This document shows positions 18,294 through 26,663 of a stretch of DNA of 64,000 bases, in pieces. The position numbers and the translations under genes are program-made. The DNA is taken from the NCBI GenBank assembly GCA_036734945.1, contig DAIMXP010000017.1, positions 1 to 64,000 on the forward strand, given 5' to 3'. The notes under the pieces are model-generated. The model was not told the DNA's origin. It searched no databases and saw only the letters and a program-made list of their open reading frames with translations. Numbering within the stretch: position 1 is the stretch's first letter; each line of letters opens with the position of its first letter. This stretch comes from UBA4733 sp036734945. GTDB taxonomy: Bacteria > Chloroflexota > UBA4733.

Positions 18294-19135
18294 CAACGGT
18301 TCCCTGGCCCGTCGGCGTCGTTGATGCCCACACCCACATCTTCCCGCCGGAGGTAGCGCTTGAACGCGAACCATTCATCCGGCGTGATGCCTGGTTCGCT
18401 GCCCTGTACGGTACCCCGACGGCGAAGATCGCCACGGCGGAAGACTTGATAACGTCTATGGATAGGTCCGGCGTGGCCATCAGCGTGGTGCTGACCTTTG
18501 GTTGGCGCGACGCGGGGCTGGGTCGTCTCCACAATGCCTATATGCTCGACGCCGCTCGGCGCTACCCTGGCCGACTGATGCCTTTCGCCCACGTCGGGCC
18601 AGATGCCGACGATCCAGACCTGGCCGGCTTCGCGGGCATCGGTGAATGGATGCCGGAAGGCCAGGGCTTCACACTCGATGAGCACTCCCGATTAGCGGGC
18701 CAGCTCCGGGCCGCGCAGGAGCGCAACCTACCGGTGTTGACCCATGTCAGTGAGCCGGTGGGGCACGACTACCCCGGCAAGAGCTGCGTCGCTCCGGAGC
18801 AACTATGGCGTCTCGCCCGGGCCTTTCCCGCCAACCGCTTTATCGCCGCGCACTGGGGAGGCGGTTTGTTGTTCTACGAGCTCATGCCCGAAGTGCGCGC
18901 CGACCTCCAGAATGTCTGGTATGACACCGCCGCCGGCAGACTGCTGTACACCCCGGCCATCTACGCCGCTGCAGGGCAGATCGTCCGGCCAGAGAAGATA
19001 CTGTGGGGTTCCGACTTCCCGCTCATGCCGCAGCAGCGAGACCTGCGTGCCATACGCCGGGCCGTCCTCGATGAGCAGGCACTGCAGATGATGGTTGGCG
19101 GCAACTGCCGGTCGTTGTTGGGGACCGGGCTTTAA
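18290..19135 (+). CDS. Amidohydrolase-2 family metal-dependent hydrolase
   Basis: This is a TIM-barrel hydrolase or decarboxylase of the amidohydrolase-2 (ACMSD-like) superfamily. The first metal ligands are in VDAHTHIFP (residues about 10-18). Further family positions are VLTHVSEPV, RFIAAHWGGGLLFYELM and the conserved WGSDFPLMPQQRDL near the C-terminus, holding the catalytic Asp. The start is GTG at 18290, which overlaps the preceding stop in GTGA, so it is translationally coupled to the membrane protein. The 3' 113 bp overlap the convergent TadG-like gene. The substrate is not known. Confidence 0.85.
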   Translation: MTTVPWPVGVVDAHTHIFPPEVALEREPFIRRDAWFAALYGTPTAKIATAEDLITSMDRSGVAISVVLTFGWRDAGLGRLHNAYMLDAARRYPGRLMPFAHVGPDADDPDLAGFAGIGEWMPEGQGFTLDEHSRLAGQLRAAQERNLPVLTHVSEPVGHDYPGKSCVAPEQLWRLARAFPANRFIAAHWGGGLLFYELMPEVRADLQNVWYDTAAGRLLYTPAIYAAAGQIVRPEKILWGSDFPLMPQQRDLRAIRRAVLDEQALQMMVGGNCRSLLGTGL

Positions 19136-20057
19136 GGGCGGCGATGTTGACGAAATAGCCGAAGATCGAGGGAACGATGCCCAGGCCATATTGCGTTGTT
19201 TCCACCTCCATGGCGGCAAAGCCCAGCACGGTGGCGCTACCGCCGGAGTTTCCGCTGGTCAGCACGACCGTGCGCAGGACTGGCGAGCGAACGGCGAGGT
19301 CGTGCAGCGCGCTGTCCGATTCGTACTGGCAAAGGGTGACGTTATCGCCGACGTTCGTCGTGAAGGTGGTGGCGGCCGTGACGTTCGTATCGATTGCCCC
19401 GTCGGAGCAGGATGTGCTGGTTGGCAAAAACCAGTAATAGCCGTTGGCGCCGGTGAACTTGACGGTGAACTGCTGAACTGGGCCGCCGAAGCCATACGTC
19501 GAAAAGCTGGTGAGTTCCACTGCCACCGGCAGCAACGGCGCCTGGGGGTAAAGTGCCGGATCATTGCCGTAGGTGGCAATGCCGGCCAGCGCCGCCGTGG
19601 CTCCTGCCCCGGCCGTCAGCGAGGTCCGGCCGATGACGCCGCTGAGGAAGGGCGGGCTGGTGATGCTCGTTGCGACCAATATCTGGCACACCGGCAGCGT
19701 GGGTCCTCCCGGCGGCGTCAGCGCCGAAGTGAGGACATAGGACACGGTCGGGCCGGGTACGCCGTTGCGCAGTGACAGGTAATCGGCCTGCACGTTGGCA
19801 GTCGTGTCGCAAAGCCCGCTCTTGCCGACGGCAAGCGCGCCGGCGAGCGCGGCGGCGTCGGCGGCGTTTTGCGCACTGCGGCGCTGCCCGTAGAGGTATC
19901 CGGCATCCACCAGGACCGCCAGAGCAGCGAACAATACGGGCAGCAGAAGCGCAAACAACACGAGCATCTGGCCGGCCTGGCGGTCCCGGTGGCGACAGGA
20001 CCTGCAGTCGCTCCCCCGTTCAAAGTGCTCATGCAAGGTATTTCGCCTTTGAACCAT
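19023..20057 (-). CDS. TadE/TadG-like pilus-assembly or secreted protein
   Basis: The N-terminus is diagnostic of TadE/TadG-like proteins: a basic cytoplasmic start, then RQAGQMLVLFALLLPVLFA as the single TM helix, then AGYLYGQRRSAQNAADAAAL, the first part of the extracytoplasmic domain. These proteins are associated with Flp-type tight-adherence pili, but no other tad gene is in the window. The rest is Thr/Ser/Gly-rich beta structure with two or three Cys pairs. ATG 20057 lacks a good ribosome-binding site; an upstream TTG (20075) lies in a palindromic repeat. The last 37 codons are antisense to the amidohydrolase gene and look like an extended, non-conserved tail. Confidence 0.75.
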   Translation of the reverse strand: MVQRRNTLHEHFERGSDCRSCRHRDRQAGQMLVLFALLLPVLFAALAVLVDAGYLYGQRRSAQNAADAAALAGALAVGKSGLCDTTANVQADYLSLRNGVPGPTVSYVLTSALTPPGGPTLPVCQILVATSITSPPFLSGVIGRTSLTAGAGATAALAGIATYGNDPALYPQAPLLPVAVELTSFSTYGFGGPVQQFTVKFTGANGYYWFLPTSTSCSDGAIDTNVTAATTFTTNVGDNVTLCQYESDSALHDLAVRSPVLRTVVLTSGNSGGSATVLGFAAMEVETTQYGLGIVPSIFGYFVNIAALKARSPTTTGSCRQPSSAVPAHRGRPGVWHAGLAAAA

Positions 20058-20063
20058 GGCCGT

Positions 20064-20082
20064 GGGCGTATGCAATACGCCC
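20064..20082. repeat. Short perfect palindrome
   Basis: GGGCGTAT-GCA-ATACGCCC is a perfect 8-bp stem with a 3-nt loop, followed by CCTAC. It overlaps the start region of the TadG-like gene. Its CAATACGC core resembles the ends of the element at 1599-2472, suggesting a dispersed repeat. Confidence 0.5.
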
Positions 20083-20107
20083 CTACGTTCCTCCGTCCGT
20101 ATGCCCC

Positions 20108-21301
20108 CTACGCCGCGATCAGCGCGTGCGGATCGAGGACGAACTTCCTGGCCGCCCCCTTGTCAAAGTCAGCATAGCCCTTCGGCGCATCATCAAGCGA
20201 GATGACGGTGGCGTTGACGGCTTTGGCGATCTGCACCCTGTCGTGCAAAATGGCCATCATCAGTTGGCGGTGGTAGCGCATCACCGGGCACTGGCCGGTC
20301 GTGAAGGACAGCGACTTGGCCCAGCCCAGGCCGATGCGGACACCGAGCCGCCCGACTCTGGCTGCCTCGTCAACGCCACCGGGGTCGCCGGTGACGTAGA
20401 GACCGGGGATGCCCAGCCGTCCACCGGCGCGCGTGATGGTCATCACGTCGTTGAGCACCGTGGCCGGGGCCTCGCTGGCGCCCGAACCGTGACCGCGGGC
20501 CTCGAATCCCACGCAGTCGATGGCGGCGTCGACTTCCGGCTCGCCCAGGATGGCAGCAATCTGGTCCGGTAACGAGGCGTCTTGCGTCAGATCGATCGTC
20601 TCGCAGCCGAAGCGACGGGCCTGGGCGAGGCGATCGGCATTCATGTCGCTAACGATGACCACTGCCGCGCCGAGCAGTTGGGCCGAGGCGGCGCAGGCCA
20701 GACCGACGGGGCCGGCCCCGGCGACGTACACCGTCGAACCCGTTGTCACACCTGCCGTATAGGCGCCGTGGTACCCGGTGGGGAAGATATCGGACAGCAT
20801 GGTCAGGTCCTTGATCTTCGCCATAGCCTGATCGCGGTCGGGGAACTTCAGCAAGTTGAAGTCGGCGTAGGGAACCATCACGTACTCCGCCTGACCGCCG
20901 CGCCAGCCTCCCATGTCAACGTAGCCGTAGGCGGCGCCTGGTCGCGCCGGGTTGACGTTGAGGCAAATGCCGGTCTTGCCTGCCTTGCAGTTCCGGCAGC
21001 GGCCGCAGGCGATATTGAAGGGCACCGATACCAGGTCGCCCTTCTTGATGAATTCGACATCGCGGCCGCACTCAATCACCTCGCCCGTGATCTCATGGCC
21101 AAGGGTCTGGCCCGCCGGGGCGGTGGTGCGGCCGCGCACCATGTGCTGATCACTGCCACAGATGTTGGTGGCGACAACCTTCAGGATCACGCCGTGCTCG
21201 CACTTACGGTGCTGTTCCGGCAGGGTCAACTCCGGGTAGCCGATGTCTTGTACCGTGACTTCCCCCGGGCCCATGTACACCACGCAGCGATTTCCGGCCA
21301 T
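20108..21301 (-). CDS. fdhA: Glutathione-independent formaldehyde dehydrogenase (Zn-ADH superfamily)
   Basis: The enzyme oxidises formaldehyde to formate with tightly bound NAD+, as in the Pseudomonas putida enzyme of about 398 aa, the same length. The catalytic zinc site is TNICGSDQHMVRGR with GHEITGEV, the structural zinc site is the four-Cys cluster CGRCRNCKAGKTGIC, and the Rossmann motif is VAGAGPVGLACAASA. The family region FPTGYHGAYTAGV and the GYVDMGGWRGGQAEYV insertion distinguish it from generic alcohol dehydrogenases. GGAG precedes ATG 21301. It is transcribed alone. Aldehyde dismutase activity is known in the same family and cannot be excluded. Confidence 0.92.
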   Translation of the reverse strand: MAGNRCVVYMGPGEVTVQDIGYPELTLPEQHRKCEHGVILKVVATNICGSDQHMVRGRTTAPAGQTLGHEITGEVIECGRDVEFIKKGDLVSVPFNIACGRCRNCKAGKTGICLNVNPARPGAAYGYVDMGGWRGGQAEYVMVPYADFNLLKFPDRDQAMAKIKDLTMLSDIFPTGYHGAYTAGVTTGSTVYVAGAGPVGLACAASAQLLGAAVVIVSDMNADRLAQARRFGCETIDLTQDASLPDQIAAILGEPEVDAAIDCVGFEARGHGSGASEAPATVLNDVMTITRAGGRLGIPGLYVTGDPGGVDEAARVGRLGVRIGLGWAKSLSFTTGQCPVMRYHRQLMMAILHDRVQIAKAVNATVISLDDAPKGYADFDKGAARKFVLDPHALIAA

Positions 21302-21398
21302 AACTCACTCCTTGCTCGTCTGCAGCGCCCCCTGCCATCGGTACGCCAGTGTTGCCGACAGGGGCCATACCAGGATTGTAGGGCTGATCCGCCACGGA

Positions 21399-21422
21399 CG
21401 CCAGTTTGGGCCCGGACTGGCG
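21399..21422. terminator. Hairpin downstream of the S41 protease gene
   Basis: CGCCAGT and ACTGGCG form a 7-bp stem with a 10-nt loop just after the protease stop (leftward transcription). No U-tract follows, so termination is only suggested. Confidence 0.35.
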
Positions 21423-21444
21423 GTGGCGGGGCTACCGGTGATCG

Positions 21445-22707
21445 TCAATGCCCGGTTCCCGCGACCGCCTCCAGCAGTTGGACACCGCGCACGAGCACGG
21501 TGTCTTCATTGGAGAGGACCTGATCGTTCCTGGTCGGGAAGTTGAGGGTGGTTGGGGTGACGGCTTGCCTGCCGGCGGGAAGCGCCACCGTCACGTCCGG
21601 TGTGATGCCCTGCTTCCAGATCGACTGGCCCTTGGGCGTGAGCCATTCGGCAGTCCCCAGTAGCAAGGCGGAACCGTCGAGCAGGCGGTACGTGGAGAGG
21701 ACCGTGCCGGTGCCATCGGTAACGCTGCCGACCAGCCGCCCCCGCTGGTTGTCGTGGATGGCGGCAGCGAAGATTTCCGCAGCGCTGGCCGTGCCGTGGT
21801 CAATCAGTACAATCACCGGATCGGCAGTATCGACCGCCCCTGGCAACACGTTGAAGGGCTGTACGTGGCCGTGGCTGTCGCGTTGGATGAGGACTTTGCC
21901 CGATGGTAGGAACAGGCTGGAGACGGAAACCGCTTCGTCGAGCAAGCCACCAGGGTCGCCCCGCACATCGAGCACAAACTCCGTAGCGCCCTGTGCCTTC
22001 GCGGTGGTCACGGCCGTGCGTACGCTCCCCGTCGTGCCCTGGTTGAATTCGCTGATGGCGATGTCGGCGATAGGCGTTCCGGGCAGCATCTGCCAGCGCA
22101 CTGATGTGAGTTGGATATCGGAACGCGTGAGCGTCAGGGTTTGTACAGTCGACGACCCGGCATGGCGGACGCCGAGTTGCACGGTCGAGCCACGAGGGCC
22201 GCGCATTGCCGTGGCCGCGGCATCCGAGCTCATACCGGCTGTGGCCTTGCCGTCAATTGTCGTGATCACGTCGCCCAGTTGCATGCCGGCGAGACTGGCC
22301 GGTGAGTTGGGATAGACCTCCTGGACAGTGACGTTACCGCTACTCGTCGTCAGCACCACGCCGATGCCTGTGAAACGCCCTTGCAGGTGGTTTTCCGCAT
22401 TCGTGTAGTCTGCCCTGGTGAGGAAGCGAGTGTGGCCGGGATCGTCCAGGGTGGCCAGCATGCCGCGAATCGCGCCGTAGGTCATCTGCTCGGCGTCCAA
22501 TTTGGAATGGTCCACATAGTTCCCGAGGACAATGTTCCACACTTGCCAGAACACCTGGAACTGCGTCGCCATGCCGGGTGCGCCCGACTCCGGTGCGCCA
22601 ACCACGCCGCGCACCGCCGGCGCCGCCCAGACTCCGACTCCAAAGGAAATGAGCACGACCAGACTGAGGCCGATGCCGGACAGGAGGATACGCCAGGAAC
22701 GCTGCAC
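21445..22707 (-). CDS. S41-family C-terminal processing protease homologue (Lys dyad residue replaced)
   Basis: The protein has the layout of CtpA/CtpB proteases: an N-terminal TM helix (residues about 5-28), a helical arm (YVDHSKLDAEQMTYGAIRGM), a PDZ domain (about 95-190, FTGIGVVLTTSSGNVTVQEV), and the S41 core. The nucleophile Ser is in DHGTASAAEIFAAA. Where most members have a catalytic Lys in FGKGTVQ, this one reads TDGTGTVLS, so Lys is replaced by Thr. The C-terminal GITPDVTV block is intact. Start is GTG at 22707, preceded by AAAGGAGTCCC. It should sit outside the cytoplasmic membrane. Activity is uncertain. Confidence 0.88.
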   Translation of the reverse strand: MQRSWRILLSGIGLSLVVLISFGVGVWAAPAVRGVVGAPESGAPGMATQFQVFWQVWNIVLGNYVDHSKLDAEQMTYGAIRGMLATLDDPGHTRFLTRADYTNAENHLQGRFTGIGVVLTTSSGNVTVQEVYPNSPASLAGMQLGDVITTIDGKATAGMSSDAAATAMRGPRGSTVQLGVRHAGSSTVQTLTLTRSDIQLTSVRWQMLPGTPIADIAISEFNQGTTGSVRTAVTTAKAQGATEFVLDVRGDPGGLLDEAVSVSSLFLPSGKVLIQRDSHGHVQPFNVLPGAVDTADPVIVLIDHGTASAAEIFAAAIHDNQRGRLVGSVTDGTGTVLSTYRLLDGSALLLGTAEWLTPKGQSIWKQGITPDVTVALPAGRQAVTPTTLNFPTRNDQVLSNEDTVLVRGVQLLEAVAGTGH

Positions 22708-22814
22708 ACGGGACTCCTTTCACCTGTGCCCACCATGATAGATTAGGAACGGTCGCTGATAGGCTAAATGGCGGTTTGCTTGCCAGGTATGGCGTGACTG
22801 AGTGATGGAGTGAC

Positions 22815-23774
22815 GTGCCTCTGCGTATCAGCGTTGCGATAGCGAACATGAACGGCCGGCGCTATCTTGCACCATGCCTGCAGGCCCTGGCAGCCCAGAC
22901 GCGGCAACCCGACGAGGTCGTCGTCGTTGACAGTGCTTCGGCCGATGGCTCACAGGAGTTGTTGGCGACGGACTTTGCCGACGTTCGCCTCGTCGACCTC
23001 CAACGACGGCCGGGCATCGCCGCCGCCTTCAATGCCTGTGTTAGCCACACGCGGGGCGATGCCGTCGTACTGTTGAACAACGACACGGAGGTCGCACCCG
23101 GCTGGCTTGCGGCGCTGGAAAACGAATTCACGGCCCGGGCACGCGCCGGTTCCTTTGCCAGCAAGGTGCTCTTCGCCAGGGATCGTCGGACGATCAACGC
23201 TGTCGGTGACTTCTACACGCCGGAAGGGCGCCCCGGCAATCGCGGTGTCTGGGAAGTGGACAACGGTCAGTACGACCGGCCGGCCTGGGTGTTTGGCGCC
23301 ATGGCGGCAGCCGCCCTGTACCGCCGCACCGCGCTGGACGATGTTGGACCGTTCGATGAGGGCCTCGGTTCCTACTGCGAGGACGTTGATTGGGCCTTCC
23401 GAGCGCAGTTGCGCGGCTGGCCCTGTCGTTACGTGCCGGAGGCAGTCGTCTATCATCACGGCAGCGCGACCGGCGGTGGCGAGCTGGCTTCCTACTCCTG
23501 CGGCCGCAACTTTCCCCTGGTCTTCGTCAAGAATATGCCGCCTCCGCTGTACCGCCGCTACTTCGGACGCATGCTGCTCCGGCAGTCGCGTGACCTGCTG
23601 GAGACGCTGCCCCACCTGCGGGAACCTGCCGCTCGCGCCAGAATTCGCGGGCAGGCTGCCGCCATTCGAGCCTTACCGGACTATCTCCGGCGGCGCCGCC
23701 ACGTCCAACGTACCCGCCGCGTGAGCGCCGCGGCGATTGAACGGATACTGGGAGAAGATGGGATGAGGGAATGA
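22815..23774 (+). CDS. GT2-family glycosyltransferase (rhamnosyltransferase-like)
   Basis: This cytoplasmic GT-A glycosyltransferase probably adds a sugar to a surface polysaccharide. Visible motifs are the N-terminal ISVAIANMNGRRYLAPCLQA, the nucleotide-binding VVVDSASADGS, the DxD-like LLNNDTEVAPGWL, and the acceptor block FDEGLGSYCEDVDWAFRAQL. Start is GTG 22815 after GGAG. It is the first of three rightward genes for glycan assembly (this, a polyprenol-phosphate transferase, and a membrane transferase). The sugar donor cannot be predicted confidently; similar proteins use dTDP-rhamnose. Confidence 0.9.
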   Translation: MPLRISVAIANMNGRRYLAPCLQALAAQTRQPDEVVVVDSASADGSQELLATDFADVRLVDLQRRPGIAAAFNACVSHTRGDAVVLLNNDTEVAPGWLAALENEFTARARAGSFASKVLFARDRRTINAVGDFYTPEGRPGNRGVWEVDNGQYDRPAWVFGAMAAAALYRRTALDDVGPFDEGLGSYCEDVDWAFRAQLRGWPCRYVPEAVVYHHGSATGGGELASYSCGRNFPLVFVKNMPPPLYRRYFGRMLLRQSRDLLETLPHLREPAARARIRGQAAAIRALPDYLRRRRHVQRTRRVSAAAIERILGEDGMRE

Positions 23775-23867
23775 GGCGATGAGGGGGCTGGGGATGCGGG
23801 CTATCAGGGAATGAGCGACATCGAAAACTCCGCCCTCCGTTTTCCTCATCTCCTCATCTCCTCATCC
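23761..23867. repeat. Inverted GATGAGG repeats at the start of a glycosyltransferase gene
   Basis: GGATGAGGGAATGAGGCGAT and following bases (23761-23786) and the opposite-strand run CCTCATCTCCTCATCTCCTC (from 23844) form a loose inverted pair. The second copy lies inside the coding frame of the next gene. The same motif occurs at 40661-40690. Confidence 0.55.
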
Positions 23868-24665
23868 ACGGTCTCGCTGCGCTCGCCGGCGCCCCCCATC
23901 CCCCACCTCACGGTCGTCGTTCCGGCGTATAACGAGGCGGCGCGGTTGCCGGGGACCCTTGACCAGATGGTGACGTACTTCGGTGAGCAAGCGTACGATT
24001 GGCGTATCTGCGTCGTGGATGATGGCAGTAGCGACGGGACGGCTGCCCTGGCCCGCCAGTGGGCGGACCGCGAGCCGCGGCTTACCGTCATCGGCAACGA
24101 TCATCGGGGGAAGGCCTTTGCAGTCCGCACCGGTATCCTGGCAGCCCGCAGCGCGTATGTGGCCTTTTCCGACGCCGATCTGTCGGTGCCGATACGGGAG
24201 ATTGAGCGGTTGCTTAGCGCCCTTGAAAGCGGGGCTGACGTTGCCATCGGCTCGCGGGAAGGCCCCGGCGCGCATCGTTACGGCGAGCCGGCTTACCGGC
24301 ACCTCATGGGGCGCGTCTACAACCTGCTCTATCGCAGCGTCCTTTTGCCGGGGGTCTCGGACTCGCAATGCGGCTTCAAGGCTTTTCGGACAGCGGTCGC
24401 GCACGACCTGTTCCAGCGCATGCTGGTGTACGGCGCCGACGCTCGGCCCATCACCGGCGGCATGGTGACAGGCTTCGATACGGAGCTGCTGTTTTTGGCA
24501 CGGCGTCGGGGTTACCGCCTGGACGAGATCGGTGTCGACTGGTATTATGGAAAGGCGAGCAAGGTGCGCCCCGTGCGCGATACTGAGCGGATGATCGTCG
24601 ACGTCTTCAAGATACGTGCGTATGCCGGCGCCGGGCGTTATGGCGCCAAAGCCAGGCGACCGTGA
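23811..24665 (+). CDS. Dolichyl/undecaprenyl-phosphate glucosyltransferase-like GT2
   Basis: The enzyme is predicted to move a hexose from a nucleotide sugar onto a polyprenyl phosphate on the cytoplasmic face, producing a donor for extracytoplasmic glycosylation. Motifs are LTVVVPAYNEAARLPGTLDQ, ICVVDDGSSDGTAALA, VAFSDADLSVPIREIERLL (DxD), and SDSQCGFKAFR, typical of the dolichyl-phosphate glucosyltransferase branch; no C-terminal membrane region is present. The about 30 residues before LTVVV are encoded largely by the TCCTCATC repeat and appear non-native, so the functional N-terminus may be shorter, although no good internal start codon is seen. Its stop overlaps the next GTG. Confidence 0.88.
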   Translation: MSDIENSALRFPHLLISSSTVSLRSPAPPIPHLTVVVPAYNEAARLPGTLDQMVTYFGEQAYDWRICVVDDGSSDGTAALARQWADREPRLTVIGNDHRGKAFAVRTGILAARSAYVAFSDADLSVPIREIERLLSALESGADVAIGSREGPGAHRYGEPAYRHLMGRVYNLLYRSVLLPGVSDSQCGFKAFRTAVAHDLFQRMLVYGADARPITGGMVTGFDTELLFLARRRGYRLDEIGVDWYYGKASKVRPVRDTERMIVDVFKIRAYAGAGRYGAKARRP

Positions 24666-26056
24666 ACGCGGCGACTGTCTTCCCCAGCGACGGCGCGGAT
24701 GCTGCCGGACCAGCGGCGCGGGGCACGCATGATCCCCCGCCGTTGACCCCGCTATATTGGGGACTGCTGGCGGTCATCGGCGTCGTCTACCTCGTACTGG
24801 CCGTCGGTTGGAACCGAGCGACGCCACCGTTCGACAACCCGGACGAACCTGCCCAGTGGAACTATGTACGCGCTGTTGCCGACACCGGTAGCTTGCCAGT
24901 GTTGCGGGTGGGCGACGATCCGGCGCAGTTGCTGGACCGCTTGCGCTCGGCGCGCTTCCCCGCTGGTGAGTCGATTGATACCATCCGGTACGAATCGCAC
25001 CAGCCGCCGCTGTACTACGCGACAGCGGCAATAGTCTACAAGCTCACGGCACGCCTTTCGCTGAAGCAGCACGTGGAAGCCGTCCGCCTCCTGTCCACGC
25101 TCTTCGGCGTCCTCACGATCCTGGCGTCCTGGCGGTTGACGCGCCTGCTGCTGCCGGCCGAGCCGGCGCTGGCGCTGGCTACTGCCTCGTTTGTCGCATT
25201 CGTGCCGATGCACATCAACATGACGGCGGCTGTGGAGAACGATGCGTTCAGCAACCTGCTGCTGACCCTCAGCATGCTGGGTTTGCTGCTCTGGCTGCAG
25301 CGAGGCTTTGCCTGGCGCGGCGCGCTGGTATTGGGGTTGGTAATGGGCCTGGCGTTGCTGACGAAAGTAACGGCGCTGGTCGTATTGCCGTTAGCCCTGC
25401 TCGCTGCATTTCTGCGCTACCAGCGCGCCAGCGCCGACGGCAGGCATGCCCACCCGTTCGGCGCGCTGCTGGTTGCCTATGCGGTCACGTTGGTCATGTG
25501 GGGGGGGTGGGTCATTCGCAACGTGCTGACTTATGGCTGGCACGATCCGCTCGCCTTGGATATCAATCGCCTGGTGGTGCCGCAACCACTCACGGGTCCC
25601 GTTACATTGGCTGCCGCCCAGCGCTTCATCACCATTAGCTTTGACTCCTTCTGGGCCCAGTTCGGCTGGATGGGCATTCCTGTTCCCAGGGTCTACCCGG
25701 TCCTGACGCTGTTGTCGGCGCTGGCCGCCGTTGGCCTGGTCGTCGCCCTCGTTCGCGCGCTGCGCACACAGAGTGCGGTCGCCAATCTGCGGGCGAGGGC
25801 AGGCGAATTCATCCTGGTGCTGAGCTGGCCTCTGCTGGTCTTCGCCTCCGATGTCCAGTACAACCTGACTTTCATCCAGGCGCAGGGGCGCTACCTGTTC
25901 CCTGCTGTCGGCGGCATCGGTCTCTTCTTCATGCTCGGCCTGTCCCGCCTCGCCAGCCCGCGGCTCTCGACGTTGACGATCGCGACAGTGTCAGTACTCC
26001 TCGCGGTTCTTTCCGCAGTGCTGTTGAAGACCGTCGTCGTGCCGGCCTGGCGGTAG
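24662..26056 (+). CDS. Multi-pass membrane glycosyltransferase (GT-C/DUF2142-like)
   Basis: A predicted integral-membrane transferase of the GT-C fold uses a lipid-linked sugar. Its first extracytoplasmic loop has the acidic motif PFDNPDEPAQWNYVRAV, then YESHQPPLYYATAA, characteristic of DUF2142/PMT-like proteins. About ten TM helices follow, among them LYWGLLAVIGVVYLVLAVGW and VLGLVMGLALLTKVTALVVL. GTG 24662 overlaps the preceding stop (GTGA), so it is coupled to the polyprenyl-phosphate transferase that may make its donor. Whether the acceptor is protein or polysaccharide is unknown. Confidence 0.85.
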   Translation: MNAATVFPSDGADAAGPAARGTHDPPPLTPLYWGLLAVIGVVYLVLAVGWNRATPPFDNPDEPAQWNYVRAVADTGSLPVLRVGDDPAQLLDRLRSARFPAGESIDTIRYESHQPPLYYATAAIVYKLTARLSLKQHVEAVRLLSTLFGVLTILASWRLTRLLLPAEPALALATASFVAFVPMHINMTAAVENDAFSNLLLTLSMLGLLLWLQRGFAWRGALVLGLVMGLALLTKVTALVVLPLALLAAFLRYQRASADGRHAHPFGALLVAYAVTLVMWGGWVIRNVLTYGWHDPLALDINRLVVPQPLTGPVTLAAAQRFITISFDSFWAQFGWMGIPVPRVYPVLTLLSALAAVGLVVALVRALRTQSAVANLRARAGEFILVLSWPLLVFASDVQYNLTFIQAQGRYLFPAVGGIGLFFMLGLSRLASPRLSTLTIATVSVLLAVLSAVLLKTVVVPAWR

Positions 26057-26112
26057 CAGGACGAGCGTCAGATAGTTCGCCGTGTCCGATCCGAATATGA
26101 GCAGCGCGGCAG

Positions 26113-26177
26113 GCGCGGAGGCAGACCCCTTCCGGCTCGCACCGCTCGCCAGGTTTCCCCCTGACGGGAGAAACCTT
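26113..26177 (+). repeat. 65-bp inverted repeat, left copy
   Basis: This copy is the exact reverse complement of 26521-26585. It begins GCGCGGAGGCAGACC and ends GGAGAAACCTT, and itself contains an imperfect palindrome GTTTCCCCCTGACGGGAGAAA that could fold as a hairpin. The two copies are 343 bp apart and face each other. Confidence 0.85.
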
Positions 26178-26309
26178 CCGTGCAATGCAGGGCACGGCTG
26201 CGTGGGGGAATCCACGTTCGGACGGGAGCGTCGTTCGGAAGGAGCGCTGCCGCATAGGAACGGCAGGGGTTCGGGGCGTTCACAAACGCGGCAGCCCACT
26301 GTCCGGTGC

Positions 26310-26446
26310 CTAGGAGTCTGTCTGACTTGCGCTGAATCTTCACTGGGTCATGCATCATGACAAGCGGAAACTGCACGATTATAAGTGCTGCCTTGAGAAT
26401 CGCATGGCCTGGGGAGAGATAATTGGTAAGTCAGACAGACTCCTAG
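26310..26446. mobile_element. 137-bp MITE-like element
   Basis: The ends CTAGGAGTCTGTCTGACTT (26310-26328) and its exact reverse complement (26428-26446) enclose 99 bp with no coding capacity. Both ends start with CTAG, which could be a duplicated CTAG or TA target, as for IS1182- or IS630/Tc1-type transposition. The interior is AT-richer than its flanks. A transposase in trans would be required. Confidence 0.75.
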
Positions 26447-26520
26447 GCCGAACGTACCCAATTGAGAGGTTGCCCAGTGCAATCGCACACGCCTCGGCTA
26501 CCGTCCCCCGCACTGCAGGA

Positions 26521-26585
26521 AAGGTTTCTCCCGTCAGGGGGAAACCTGGCGAGCGGTGCGAGCCGGAAGGGGTCTGCCTCCGCGC
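26521..26585 (-). repeat. 65-bp inverted repeat, right copy
   Basis: This is the exact reverse complement of 26113-26177. Weaker similarity extends about 20 bp further inwards in both copies (TGCAATGCAGGGCACGG against TGCAGTGCGGGGGACGG), so the original repeat was longer and has diverged. Confidence 0.85.
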
Positions 26586-26663
26586 CGCCAAGCCCAAGGT
26601 TTCCAATTGCATGTGGTGTGTCAGATGGCGTGTCAGCCATTATATGGCGTTACACGCCGCGTC

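Larger units (their letters stand above)
26057..26663. other. Gene-free repeat nest
   Basis: No gene is supported here. The stretch contains a pair of identical 65-bp inverted repeats, a 137-bp MITE-like element between them, and unassigned spacer. Open frames exist on both strands, but they only mirror one another through the inverted repeats. Confidence 0.7.
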
